64,000 nt of DNA. Source: UBA685 sp049890115 (GTDB lineage Bacteria > Pseudomonadota > Alphaproteobacteria > Puniceispirillales > Puniceispirillaceae). The stretch is taken from positions 26,683-90,682 of the forward strand of contig JBMHCC010000009.1 in assembly GCA_049890115.1 (NCBI GenBank). Direction: 5' to 3'. The notes below the pieces were generated by a model. The model was not told the origin of the DNA, searched no databases, and saw only the letters and a list, made by a program, of their open reading frames with translations. Each line of letters opens with the position of its first letter. The first letter of the stretch is position 1. Position numbers and translations under genes: made by a program. This document shows, piece by piece, positions 54,321 through 63,594 of this stretch.

Positions 54321-55961
54321 TTATACCAAACGCGAGCGTTCTTTGGCAGCATTAATAAAGCCTGAAAATAACGGATGTGGCTCAAAAGGTCGTGATTTCA
54401 GCTCTGGATGAAACTGAACCGCAATAAAAAACGGATGATCAGGACGTTCGACAATTTCAGGCAGCCTGCCATCTGGCGATAATCCAGACATCACAAGACC
54501 AGCTTGTGCCAATTTATCACGATAGCCAACATTTACCTCATAACGATGACGATGCCGCTCTGAAATGGCACTCTTACCATAGGTACGCTCTGCTAGACTG
54601 CCTTCTTCAAGAACACAATCATAAGCACCAAGGCGCATTGTTCCGCCCAAATCATCATCTTCATGGCGTGTCTGCAGCTCATTGCCGACATTCCATTCTG
54701 TCATCAGCCCCACAATCGGGTCTGTGGTGTCACCAAATTCAGTAGAGCTAGCCTCTGGCATATTTGCTAAATGGCGTGCTGTTTCCAAGACAGCCATCTG
54801 CATGCCAAAACAAATGCCAAGATATGGCACATTTTTTTCACGCGCAAATTGAATAGCTTTAATTTTGCCAGCAGAGCCACGCTCACCAAAGCCGCCTGGA
54901 ACCAAAATCGCATCAGATGATGCCAGATAGTCAGCAATCACGGCCTCATCATCTGTTTCAAGCAACTCAGAATCAAGCCATTGCAATTTGACCTTTTGCC
55001 GATTTGCGATACCACCATGTGTCAATGCTTCTGTCAGTGACTTATAGGAATCTTGTAATGAGACATATTTACCGACAATAGTGACGGTAACCTCACCTTC
55101 AGGATGGTTAATCGCATGATTAATATCATCCCACCGGCGCAAATCAGGTGCCTTATCCTCAAGGCCAAAATGCTGACATACTTGCGAATCAAGGCCTTGC
55201 TTATGATAAGCAAGTGGCACTTCATAGATATTTGAAACATCATGCGCCAAAATAACAGCATCTTCACGCACATTACAGAACAGACCAATCTTGCCACGTT
55301 GCTCGTCAGGCATATCATATTCTGTACGACACATCAGGATATCAGGCTGAATACCAACTGATTGCAATTCTTTGACAGAATGCTGTGTTGGCTTTGTCTT
55401 TAACTCGCCTGCAGCTTTAATATAAGGCAGTAATGTTACATGAATAAAACAGCTCTGCGCACGGCCAAGCTCATTACCAAGCTGGCGAATAGCCTCCAGA
55501 AATGGCAATGATTCAATATCGCCGACAGTGCCGCCAATTTCGCATAAAACAAAATCTTCACCATCTAGATTTGATTTAACGAATGTCTTAATCGCATCAG
55601 TAACATGAGGGATAACCTGAATAGTGGCACCCAGATAATCGCCGCGACGTTCTTTGGCAAGCACATCAGAATAAATACGGCCCGTTGTCACATTATCTGT
55701 GCGTCTATTCTCAACACCGGTAAAACGCTCATAGTGACCTAGATCAAGGTCTGTTTCAGCACCATCATCTGTAACAAAGACCTCACCATGCTGTGTTGGT
55801 GACATTGTGCCAGGGTCAACATTGAGATAGGGATCTAACTTGCGCAATCGGACAGAATAGCCACGCGCCTGTAATAAGGCTGCCAATGCAGCAGAACCAA
55901 GACCTTTTCCTAGCGATGATACAACACCGCCTGTAATAAAGATAAAACGGGTCACCGGCAC
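54321..55961 (-). CDS. pyrG: CTP synthase
   Basis: Amidoligase converting UTP to CTP. The 546-residue protein has the synthetase domain (FITGGVVSSLGKGLGSAALA, RKLDPYLNVDPGTMSPTQHG, CEIGGTVGDIES) and the class I glutaminase domain (VPGGFGERGSAGK, YLGICFGMQ with nucleophile Cys, and FHPELKSRP). Full length; between secG and kdsA. Confidence 0.98.
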   Translation of the reverse strand: MPVTRFIFITGGVVSSLGKGLGSAALAALLQARGYSVRLRKLDPYLNVDPGTMSPTQHGEVFVTDDGAETDLDLGHYERFTGVENRRTDNVTTGRIYSDVLAKERRGDYLGATIQVIPHVTDAIKTFVKSNLDGEDFVLCEIGGTVGDIESLPFLEAIRQLGNELGRAQSCFIHVTLLPYIKAAGELKTKPTQHSVKELQSVGIQPDILMCRTEYDMPDEQRGKIGLFCNVREDAVILAHDVSNIYEVPLAYHKQGLDSQVCQHFGLEDKAPDLRRWDDINHAINHPEGEVTVTIVGKYVSLQDSYKSLTEALTHGGIANRQKVKLQWLDSELLETDDEAVIADYLASSDAILVPGGFGERGSAGKIKAIQFAREKNVPYLGICFGMQMAVLETARHLANMPEASSTEFGDTTDPIVGLMTEWNVGNELQTRHEDDDLGGTMRLGAYDCVLEEGSLAERTYGKSAISERHRHRYEVNVGYRDKLAQAGLVMSGLSPDGRLPEIVERPDHPFFIAVQFHPELKSRPFEPHPLFSGFINAAKERSRLV

Positions 55962-56012
55962 CGCTCCCTTAAAGTGAAGTCGATGTCTGAGTGCCGCTTT
56001 TTTTGCATGGGT

Positions 56013-56339
56013 TTACTGTCCTGTAGGAACGGCTGGCGCCGATGGCGTGCTTTCAGCTGGCTGTGCTGGCGCAGAATTCAGAACTTCATCAACGATTGAT
56101 GTCTGTTGTGTGCCAGCCCCTGCTAGGATACCAAGGCCGATTGAGGTCAAAAAGAAACAAGCAGCCAAGATAGCTGTTGCTCTTGTCAAAAGATTAGCTG
56201 TGCCTCTGGCTGTCATGAAGCCGCCGCCACCGCCGCCGCCGCCAATACCAAGGCCGCCACCTTCATTGCGCTGAAGCAGAACAAGTCCAACAAGCGCCAA
56301 GGCAATTAATGTATGTATGGTTAACAGAACGGTCTGCAT
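56013..56339 (-). CDS. secG: Protein-export membrane protein SecG
   Basis: Auxiliary subunit of SecYEG. The 108-residue protein has two transmembrane segments (about 3-22 and 55-74) with VLLQRNEGG after the first and FMTARGTANLLTRATAILA before the second, as in SecG. The cytoplasmic loop holds a run of eight glycines, and the C-terminal tail is Ala/Pro-rich. Between tpiA and pyrG, a frequent alphaproteobacterial order. Confidence 0.94.
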   Translation of the reverse strand: MQTVLLTIHTLIALALVGLVLLQRNEGGGLGIGGGGGGGGFMTARGTANLLTRATAILAACFFLTSIGLGILAGAGTQQTSIVDEVLNSAPAQPAESTPSAPAVPTGQ

Positions 56340-56417
56340 AATCTTTGAACCTCATAAATCTTGGCCATTGTTCTAGCCGATCTAATAGGCTTGGGACAAG
56401 TAAAAAATAACAGCCCC

Positions 56418-57167
56418 CTAGCCAATTTCTAAAGCTGATTTATGAATGGACGTCATTTGCTCTTGTAACAGGCTTGCACCGCCAATCAGAGCGCCATCCA
56501 CATTATCAAGCGCCAGAATTTGGCTTGCATTATCTGCTTTAACAGAACCACCATATAAAATTGGTGGCTTTTGTGACGCCTTCAGATTATCGGCGATAAA
56601 ATCGATAATGATTTGGTGCATGTCAGAAATATCAGCAAGGCTTGCCACTTGCCCAGTACCAATGGCCCAGACAGGCTCATAGGCAATGACAATACTATCC
56701 CAATTTTGATTCTGGTTTAGCCCATCTTGTAATTGCTGACAGATAACATCAGCTGCTGTACCTGCTTGTCTTTGTGCCAAAGTCTCACCAACACAAAGAA
56801 TGACATTCATATCGGCGCCTTGTGCTAATGCCAACTGGGCTGCAATCTGTGCATCAGTTTCATGATGATATTGGCGTCTTTCTGAATGGCCTGCCAGCAT
56901 CCATTTTGCGCCTAATGAGGCAAACATAGGTGCGCTAATATCACCTGTATGGGCGCCTTTTTCTAGATGATGACCTGATTGACCACCCCAGCCTAGCTGC
57001 GAATCTGAAGCCGCATCTGAGATGATGCCAGCGTAAAGTGCAGGTGCAAATACAAGCACGTCACAATGATGGCCAGATGATTTTATCGCCAGGTCAGCAT
57101 AAAAAGCTGCCAAGTCACGCGCCTCATCGGCTGTTAAATTCATCTTCCAGTTCGCCGCTATTATCAT
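56418..57167 (-). CDS. tpiA: Triosephosphate isomerase
   Basis: Interconverts dihydroxyacetone phosphate and glyceraldehyde 3-phosphate. The 249-residue protein begins IIAANWKMN (Lys), has MLAGHSERRQYHHETD (catalytic His), VIAYEPVWAIGTGQVAS (catalytic Glu) and ILYGGSVKADNA. It heads the leftward run that ends at ratA. Confidence 0.97.
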   Translation of the reverse strand: MIIAANWKMNLTADEARDLAAFYADLAIKSSGHHCDVLVFAPALYAGIISDAASDSQLGWGGQSGHHLEKGAHTGDISAPMFASLGAKWMLAGHSERRQYHHETDAQIAAQLALAQGADMNVILCVGETLAQRQAGTAADVICQQLQDGLNQNQNWDSIVIAYEPVWAIGTGQVASLADISDMHQIIIDFIADNLKASQKPPILYGGSVKADNASQILALDNVDGALIGGASLLQEQMTSIHKSALEIG

Positions 57168-57250
57168 AATAAATCCTTATTATTTTCACAAAATTGCGCA
57201 CCGGCAGCATCGTATCATGAAATTTTTGAAGTTTATACCCACCTTTGCCA

Positions 57251-57280
57251 TTGAAAAAGCCAAGATTAGGCCTGTATAAT
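57251..57280 (+). promoter_or_regulatory. Sigma70-type promoter for the ppiD-trpE operon
   Basis: TTGAAA (57251-57256) and a perfect TATAAT (57275-57280) are separated by 18 bases, 57 bases before the ppiD start. This is the best promoter match I found in the window. Confidence 0.75.
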
Positions 57281-57337
57281 GTGGTCTGTTTTTAAAAGCT
57301 GGCCTGATTACAGGGTCTGATAGAAGAGAGTTTAGTC

Positions 57338-59188
57338 ATGTTACAATCCATGCGCGAGGGTGCGAAATCCCCTATCATGAAAGCCTTCCTGATTTTTCTA
57401 GCAGGTGGCTTTGCAATTTGGGGCATCGGTGATGTGACCTCTGGTGCTTTTGGCGGTGATAAAGCTGTCAAAGCTGGCGACCATTCTGTTTCAACACAAC
57501 AGGCTGCGATTGAATTTGACAGAGCGCGCCGCAATTTGGGTGCTGGCGCCTCTATTGGTGAAGCATTGCAAACACCCTTGCTTGATGAGGTCATGGGCTC
57601 ATTAGCACGCAAAGTGTTATTTACCGCTGAAGCAGAACGCCTTGGCCTGACAGTAACACGCCAGATGCAAACAGATGCCATTCGCCAAGAACGTGCTTTT
57701 CAAGATGAATTTGGTGAATTTGCCGAAGGCCGCTTTTTGCAGACATTGGGCCAGATGGGGATGTCAGAACAAGATTATCTGATGCGCCTTACTGAAACAT
57801 TAGAACGTGACCAGATTTTACGGTCTGTCGCAGCAACCGCTTTTTATCCCACTCACGCCTCAAGAGCGCTAGCTGCTTATCAGCTTGAAGAACGCACAAT
57901 ATCCCATCGTGGCTTCCCCGTAACGCCAGATGATATTGGCACACCATCTGAAGGCGCGCTTGCCAGCTGGTATAACATTAATTCAGCTAGCTATGATGCA
58001 CCTTTATTACGCCGTTTTGATGCGATTATTCTTGATCCAGCGATGTTGGAAGCTGAAATAACCATTGAAGATGACGCTATCGAAGCTGCTTTTGATTTGC
58101 GCCGTGATGAGTTTATCACACCAGAGAGACGCAGCTTGCAGCAAATGGTCTTTGAAACAAATGACGAAGCCAAAGCTGCTTTTGATGAAGTTGCATCTGG
58201 TGCTGATTTTGCAACAGTGGCAAGTGAGCTTTTGAACTGGACACAAGATGATATTTCACTTGGCACATTGAGCGCAGATGCGCTTGACGCCGCTCTGGCA
58301 GAAGCTGCTTTTGGGGCTGCCAAAGGTGATGTTGTTGGGCCTGTTGAAAGCGTATTTGGCTATCATGTTCTTCAGGTTAATGATGTCATTGCCGGCAGCG
58401 AAGCAACCTTGGCAGATGTGAAAGACCGCTTGATTGCCACGCTAAAAGCAGAGCAAGCCATTGATCTGGTTTATGAGCGTGCCAACGAGCTAGAAGATAT
58501 TCTTGGCGGCGGTGCTAGCTTGCAAGAAGCGGCATCTGCGATTAATGTTGCGGTAACAGCGATTGAACCGATTGATGCAAATGGATTTACCATTGATGGC
58601 ACAGAGCCAGCGAGTGCAATCGCGTCTGACAGCAATTTCCTATCGATTGGTTGGGAACTTGATGTGGATGAAATCTCTGTTCTGGCAGAAACAGGCGAAG
58701 CAACCTTTTTTGTCAGCCAGCCTGTTGCTGAAACAGAGCCTGCCCCTCGCGCATTAGCTGATGTCAAAGAGCGTGCTATTACAGATTTCAAACGCGAAAA
58801 AGCTGTTTTAGCAGCTGTTGAAGCAGCAACAAATGCCATGAAGGATAGTAATGCGCTGGCCGATGTGGATAGTGTGACTGTCAAACGCTCTGCGATTGGG
58901 TTTGATCATCCAGCAGCTGGTCTTATCACTAGCCAAGCCTTTGATATTGCGCAAGGTGACCTTGCTATTATCGAAACAGGTGATGAAGCTGTTCTGATTA
59001 AAACTGATGCCATCTTGCCAGCTACTGCTGATGAGGTGAACCAATTAGCAGAACAATTATCTGTCTCATTGGCACGTACGGTTCAGACTGACTGGACAGC
59101 CGCATTAGCTTTGACCTTATCTGAAGATTTTGATCTGACAATGAATGACGAGGCTGTGCGCCTGTTATTGGTTGGAGCAGCACGTTAA
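57338..59188 (+). CDS. ppiD: Membrane-anchored peptidyl-prolyl isomerase/chaperone (PpiD-like)
   Basis: Periplasmic folding factor anchored in the inner membrane, 616 residues. An N-terminal anchor (MKAFLIFLAGGFAIWGIGDV, about 14-33) is followed by a SurA-N-like helical region, then a parvulin-type rotamase domain (about 265-345: RRSLQQMVFETNDEAKAAF, GADFATVAS, VVGPVESVFGYHVLQV) and a second degenerate rotamase-like part. Overall acidic and alanine-rich. Eleven bases before trpE, a linkage often seen in alphaproteobacteria. Confidence 0.9.
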   Translation: MLQSMREGAKSPIMKAFLIFLAGGFAIWGIGDVTSGAFGGDKAVKAGDHSVSTQQAAIEFDRARRNLGAGASIGEALQTPLLDEVMGSLARKVLFTAEAERLGLTVTRQMQTDAIRQERAFQDEFGEFAEGRFLQTLGQMGMSEQDYLMRLTETLERDQILRSVAATAFYPTHASRALAAYQLEERTISHRGFPVTPDDIGTPSEGALASWYNINSASYDAPLLRRFDAIILDPAMLEAEITIEDDAIEAAFDLRRDEFITPERRSLQQMVFETNDEAKAAFDEVASGADFATVASELLNWTQDDISLGTLSADALDAALAEAAFGAAKGDVVGPVESVFGYHVLQVNDVIAGSEATLADVKDRLIATLKAEQAIDLVYERANELEDILGGGASLQEAASAINVAVTAIEPIDANGFTIDGTEPASAIASDSNFLSIGWELDVDEISVLAETGEATFFVSQPVAETEPAPRALADVKERAITDFKREKAVLAAVEAATNAMKDSNALADVDSVTVKRSAIGFDHPAAGLITSQAFDIAQGDLAIIETGDEAVLIKTDAILPATADEVNQLAEQLSVSLARTVQTDWTAALALTLSEDFDLTMNDEAVRLLLVGAAR

Positions 59189-59199
59189 GGATAGCTATC

Positions 59200-60717
59200 A
59201 TGGCTGATGAAAATGGCGTGATCTATGCTCATAATGACAGAGCGACATGCACCCAGAATCTAGCGGCAGGTCGCAACCAGATAATCTTTAAAAGCTTTGT
59301 TTCTGATACTGAAACAGCGGTTGGCGCTATGATGAAATTAGCGCGTAACGAGCCCTATGCTTGTTTATTGGAATCAGTGGAAGGCGGCGAAGTACGTGGT
59401 CGCTTTTCAGTGATAGCCATTGCACCTGATTGTATTTGGCGCTCTGATGGCATGAGCGTTGAGATAAATCGCAATCCTAGCGATGATCCTGATGGTTTTA
59501 CCAGTGTTGATGAGACGCCGCTTGCCTCATTACGCGCCTTAATAGCAGAAGGTGCGATGGAGAGCACTACGCCTCTGCCACCTATGGCAGCTGGCCTGTT
59601 TGGGTATTTTGGCTATGATATGATACGTCATTCTGAGGCTATCCCAGACAACAATAACAAGCCATTTGACAGCCATGATTCGGTCTTTATGCGCCCTTCT
59701 GTCGTCGCTATTTTTGACAGGTTGAAAGATACCGTCATCCTGGCAACACAAATCCGCGCTGCTGAAGCTGGAGACGGTGATAGCGCTTTTGATGCCGCCT
59801 TGGCAAAGCTGGATAATGCGCGGGCAAGATTAGATGATGCATTACCACCGACACCAGCAGGCGAAGCAGGCTATCAAGATGTTGAACCAGCCCGAAATCT
59901 TCAACCTGACCAGTATAAATCAATGGTTCGCAAAGCCAAAGATTACATTGCAAAGGGTGATATTTTTCAGGTTGTATTATCGCAACGCTTTTCGATCCCT
60001 TTTAAGTTGCCGCCAATTTCACTTTATCGGTCTTTGCGCCGGTTAAACCCCTCACCCTTTTTATTCTATTTCACTCTCAATGATGTTGCGATTGTTGGCT
60101 CAAGTCCTGAAATTTTGGTGCGATTACGTGATGGCGAGGTAACAGTGCGCCCAATCGCTGGCACACGCAAAAGAGGCGCAACAGAAGAAGAAGATAAAGC
60201 GAATGCCGAAGATTTGCTCAGCGATGTGAAAGAGCGTGCTGAACATCTGATGTTGCTTGATTTAGGGCGCAATGATGTCGGACGTGTCTCACAGCCTGGC
60301 ACAGTGCGTGTGATATCTGATTATGTAATCGAATATTACAGCCATGTGATGCATATTGCCTCAGAAGTGCGCGGTCAAATCCGTGAAGGTTTTGATGCGA
60401 TTGATGCGATGCTTGCTGGCTTTCCAGCTGGCACCGTGTCAGGTTCACCAAAAATCAGAGCGATGGAAATCATTGATGAATTAGAAGCTGATAAACGCGG
60501 TATTTATGCAGGTGCCATAGGCTATATCGGCGTGAGCGGTGATCTTGATACCTGTATTGCGTTGCGCACAGCCATTGTCAAAGATGAGATGATGCATGTA
60601 CAAGCTGGTGCTGGCATTGTTTATGACAGTTTGGAACAAAATGAGCAGGAAGAATGCGAGAACAAAGCAAAAGCCCTGTTAAGAGCAGCGAATGATGCGC
60701 TTCGTTTCGGTCATTAA
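59200..60717 (+). CDS. trpE: Anthranilate synthase component I
   Basis: Converts chorismate and ammonia to anthranilate, the first step of tryptophan synthesis. The 505-residue protein has the N-terminal LLESVEGGEVRGRFSVIA (Trp-binding region), SPEILVRL, RPIAGTRKRGAT, DVKERAEHLMLLDLGRNDVG, FPAGTVSGSPKIRAMEIID and VQAGAGIVYDS. trpG is not directly next; the downstream gene is a SPOR-domain protein overlapping its end by 26 bases. AAGGA within its leader overlaps the ppiD stop, implying co-translation. Confidence 0.96.
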   Translation: MADENGVIYAHNDRATCTQNLAAGRNQIIFKSFVSDTETAVGAMMKLARNEPYACLLESVEGGEVRGRFSVIAIAPDCIWRSDGMSVEINRNPSDDPDGFTSVDETPLASLRALIAEGAMESTTPLPPMAAGLFGYFGYDMIRHSEAIPDNNNKPFDSHDSVFMRPSVVAIFDRLKDTVILATQIRAAEAGDGDSAFDAALAKLDNARARLDDALPPTPAGEAGYQDVEPARNLQPDQYKSMVRKAKDYIAKGDIFQVVLSQRFSIPFKLPPISLYRSLRRLNPSPFLFYFTLNDVAIVGSSPEILVRLRDGEVTVRPIAGTRKRGATEEEDKANAEDLLSDVKERAEHLMLLDLGRNDVGRVSQPGTVRVISDYVIEYYSHVMHIASEVRGQIREGFDAIDAMLAGFPAGTVSGSPKIRAMEIIDELEADKRGIYAGAIGYIGVSGDLDTCIALRTAIVKDEMMHVQAGAGIVYDSLEQNEQEECENKAKALLRAANDALRFGH

Positions 60718-61807
60718 ATCAGGGCAATTTAAGCTTTTTTCTGTCTGTTTGGCAGGGTTATTATCTATTAATGCAGCACAGGGCGAGATTATCATCGAAG
60801 AACTTGGCCAACAAAGCGCCATGGCCGAGCAAGGTAGCATCTGTGCTAGCTTTGCCACCTTGATGGAAAATCAGGGTTTGCTGAATGACGATCTTGGCAT
60901 CCTATGGACTGAAAGACGGAAATTTGCCGGTGCTGTGGTAAGACGGGCTGTTGAAATGGCTGGCAACGCCCCTCCTTCTGCTGATGAAATTGATGCCGTG
61001 ATTAATGATTATCGTGAATGGATGCTGCTGAATCTAACGAGTGGCGATGCTGAAAATAGCCTTGATGCCTATCAGACAGATTTACAAAATCTTATTCGCA
61101 CAAATTGCCTTAGCTTGTTTGAACAGGCTGATAAGGCTATTTTGCGGCGGTTTCCAGACTTGGATTATCTTATCGCAGGGCTAACAACTGGCGGCAGTGC
61201 CAATAAGGCAAAACAGGCAGAAGCCTTACTTCGTAAAAATATCGAATTAAACAAAGAAGTAAAAGAGCTGCGGGCAGCCTTGGCTGTTTCTGAGGCAAAA
61301 ACAACCCAAAACATAAGCCGAGAAACAACCCAAGAAACAACACAAGAAACACCCCTGCCATCACCGCCGAAAAAACGTCCTGTGCGAGAGACAAAAACAG
61401 CAAATACATCATTAGCTGATGCATCAAATGTCCCACCACAATCAGACCAGACCCAATCACATAATCAGCAGCAGCAGCCACCTGCCAAAGCATCAACAAA
61501 TAATACCAAAAATGAAGCTGGCAATAACGCTGAAAATAACCCTAAAAATAACAAGGTATTTTTTGCACAGCTTGGCTCTTTTTCGACCAAATCAGCTGCC
61601 GACCAAGCTGCTAATGAGTTTCGTCAATCATTTCCTGATTTATTTAACACCATTACCCTATCAGTGAATGCCCACCAATTTGCATCTGGCAAAACATTAT
61701 TTCGGGTGCGCACAAAGGCTGCTGAACGTGAGAGCATCACCGAAATTTGTGATATATTATGGCAAGAGCGCCTTGGTTGTTTGATAAAGACAGAACAAAA
61801 ACAGTAA
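60692..61807 (+). CDS. Exported SPOR-domain protein
   Basis: A 371-residue protein with an N-terminal signal or anchor (KLFSVCLAGLLSINAAQG, about 14-31), a helical region of about 150 residues not matching a family I know, a coiled-coil-like stretch (KNIELNKEVKELRAAL), a low-complexity linker rich in Thr, Gln and Asn, and a C-terminal SPOR domain (about 290-371: VFFAQLGSFSTKSAADQAAN). SPOR domains bind denuded septal peptidoglycan, so it is probably periplasmic with a role near division sites. It overlaps trpE by 26 bases in another frame. Confidence 0.8.
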   Translation: MMRFVSVIKSGQFKLFSVCLAGLLSINAAQGEIIIEELGQQSAMAEQGSICASFATLMENQGLLNDDLGILWTERRKFAGAVVRRAVEMAGNAPPSADEIDAVINDYREWMLLNLTSGDAENSLDAYQTDLQNLIRTNCLSLFEQADKAILRRFPDLDYLIAGLTTGGSANKAKQAEALLRKNIELNKEVKELRAALAVSEAKTTQNISRETTQETTQETPLPSPPKKRPVRETKTANTSLADASNVPPQSDQTQSHNQQQQPPAKASTNNTKNEAGNNAENNPKNNKVFFAQLGSFSTKSAADQAANEFRQSFPDLFNTITLSVNAHQFASGKTLFRVRTKAAERESITEICDILWQERLGCLIKTEQKQ

Positions 61808-61883
61808 TAGCATCCTATGAAACAGCCTCGCAATTTCTGAAAGGCTAGTGTAAGGAATAAGTGACATAACAAGGGGGAAGGTT

Positions 61884-62135
61884 ATGAAATCTAAATTGGC
61901 AATTTTAGCTGTTATTATATTTATGCCATTTGCAGCACTAGCAGAAGAAGAAACGAAAAAAGGGTTCTGGGCAAGTCTGGTGCCAGATAATAATACAGTT
62001 GTTGAAACAGGTAAGACTATCTTCGGACAGATTTTCAGAGATACCAGAGATACAGGCAAAGTCATTTTAGAGAGTGGCAAATCTGTCATCACATCAACAG
62101 GTGAAAAAATCAAAGATTTAGCTGGCGCTGAATAG
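61884..62135 (+). CDS. Small exported protein of unknown function
   Basis: An 83-residue protein with a clear signal peptide (MKSKLAILAVIIFMPFAALA, cleavage before EEE) and a short charged mature part containing GFWASLVPDNN and GQIFRDTRDTGKVILESGK. The ribosome site AAGGGGGAAGG is strong. I do not recognise the family. Mature size is about 63 residues, helical and amphipathic in appearance. Confidence 0.8.
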   Translation: MKSKLAILAVIIFMPFAALAEEETKKGFWASLVPDNNTVVETGKTIFGQIFRDTRDTGKVILESGKSVITSTGEKIKDLAGAE

Positions 62136-62172
62136 TCTTTTTTTTCAAAACCGCCAGCCAATCACTTTTTTT
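62121..62172 (+). terminator. Inverted repeat and T tract at the end of the small exported gene
   Basis: GCTGGCG (62121-62127) and CGCCAGC (62152-62158) pair perfectly around a 24-base loop that contains the stop codon and a T8 run; a T7 run (62166-62172) begins 7 bases after the second arm. It may terminate transcription between the small gene and the lysE-like gene. Confidence 0.4.
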
Positions 62173-62187
62173 AAAAGGATATTATTT

Positions 62188-62787
62188 TTGGACTTCGCTG
62201 CTTTTATTTCATTCAGCATTTTTGCATCTATTGCAGCGATCACACCAGGTCCAAATAATTTAATGCTGGCAGCCTCTGGGGCTAATTTTGGCCTGAAACA
62301 TACGCTTCGGCATATTGCAGGTGTGACAACTGGCTTTTTGGCTTTGGTTTTTGCCCTTGTTATGGGGCTATCAAGCCTGTTTGCGGCATTGCCTGATCTC
62401 TATGATATTATGCGTGGGATGGCATTTGGCTTTTTATTGTTGCTGGCATGGAAAATTGCCAATGCTGGCCCGATTGAAGATGCCAAAGCTAGCAAGCCTA
62501 TCGGTTTTGGCACCGCTTTTGCCTTTCAATGGGTCAATCCGAAAGCCTTCACAGTCACCATCAGTGCTATCACCGCCTATACAGAGTCCTCAACGAGCCT
62601 AGCGTCTGATTTAACGCTTATTTTGCTTATCTTTTTTGTGGTAACAATCATCAGTACTTTTGCTTGGACAATCGCAGGCCAAATGATTGGTCGCTTCTTA
62701 AAAGATGACACAGCACGCCGCATATTTAACTATGTCATGGCAGCTCTTCTTGTGGCTAGCCTCCTGCCTGTTATCCTCTCACTCTAA
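62188..62787 (+). CDS. LysE/RhtB-family exporter
   Basis: Inner-membrane amino-acid or metabolite exporter of 199 residues with about six hydrophobic segments. The family signature AAITPGPNNLMLAASGANFG is near the N-terminus, with FQWVNPKAFTVTISAI in the middle. The start is a TTG at 62188 supported by AAAAGGAT 7 bases upstream. Substrate unknown. Confidence 0.88.
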   Translation: MDFAAFISFSIFASIAAITPGPNNLMLAASGANFGLKHTLRHIAGVTTGFLALVFALVMGLSSLFAALPDLYDIMRGMAFGFLLLLAWKIANAGPIEDAKASKPIGFGTAFAFQWVNPKAFTVTISAITAYTESSTSLASDLTLILLIFFVVTIISTFAWTIAGQMIGRFLKDDTARRIFNYVMAALLVASLLPVILSL

Positions 62788-62899
62788 GCCCATCTATCTG
62801 CTGATTTGTCATGGCGATTATCCTTGGCAGACCCTATCCTTTTGATCTAGCCTTTTTGTATAAGAGTTAACTGAAATATCAATGGGAAGGTTCACTATT

Positions 62900-63574
62900 A
62901 TGTGCGGTTCAATTTCACGTCGGCATTTATGTGTTTTGGCAGGCTCAGCAATAGCGATGCTGCCTATTGCCTCATTTGCACAGGATAATCAGGCCATCAG
63001 ATCATTACATGGCAAATTGAATTTAGATGCTTTTAAAAATGGTCAGAAAACAAGACTTGCCAGTGAAGCATCTGATACCGTTTTCATCATTGGTGAAGAT
63101 GCGTTTCTGGCTGATGCTGATTTCAGCGCCGATATCACAGCAGATGAGACAGGCACGCTATCAGAAATACAATTATTATCTGGTCAATTATTAGCCGCGC
63201 TAAAACCACGCTCTAACAGGCAAACAGCCCTGAAATTGCCGAATGCCACAGCCTCTATCAGAGGGACAGGCTTTTACGTCAATGCTGATATAGCAGAAGC
63301 ACAAGATTATATTTGTTGCTGTTATGGCCATATTGTCTTTGATGATGCCACAGATGGCAGCAAACAAGAATTTAACACATCCTATCACAATGCTCGCATC
63401 ATCACAGCACAAGGTAATTTTGCTGATGCGCCATATAATGCACCTTATGGGCATTATGATGACCAGCTTGTTGGATTGGAAAAGCTGGTTGGTCGCAGCC
63501 CGCATTGGCAATTACCGGATGATAAGATGCATTTTCTGTCACCGAAGCCATTACCGCCTGCCCTGCGACCTTGA
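62900..63574 (+). CDS. Exported FecR-domain-like protein
   Basis: A 224-residue protein starting MCGSISRRHLCVLAGSAIAM, a signal peptide with twin arginines, cleaved about SFAQD, suggesting Sec or possibly Tat export. The body resembles FecR-type beta domains: a stretch GEDAFLAD, then LLSGQLLAAL, then LKLPNATASIRGTGFYVN and an unusual CCC in DYICCCYGHIVF. Start at 62900 is preferred because GGGAAGG lies 9 bases upstream; an ATG at 62882 is also open. Function unknown; no sigma factor or TonB receptor is adjacent. Confidence 0.72.
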   Translation: MCGSISRRHLCVLAGSAIAMLPIASFAQDNQAIRSLHGKLNLDAFKNGQKTRLASEASDTVFIIGEDAFLADADFSADITADETGTLSEIQLLSGQLLAALKPRSNRQTALKLPNATASIRGTGFYVNADIAEAQDYICCCYGHIVFDDATDGSKQEFNTSYHNARIITAQGNFADAPYNAPYGHYDDQLVGLEKLVGRSPHWQLPDDKMHFLSPKPLPPALRP

Positions 63575-63594
63575 TCATTTGGGATAGACCGTCA

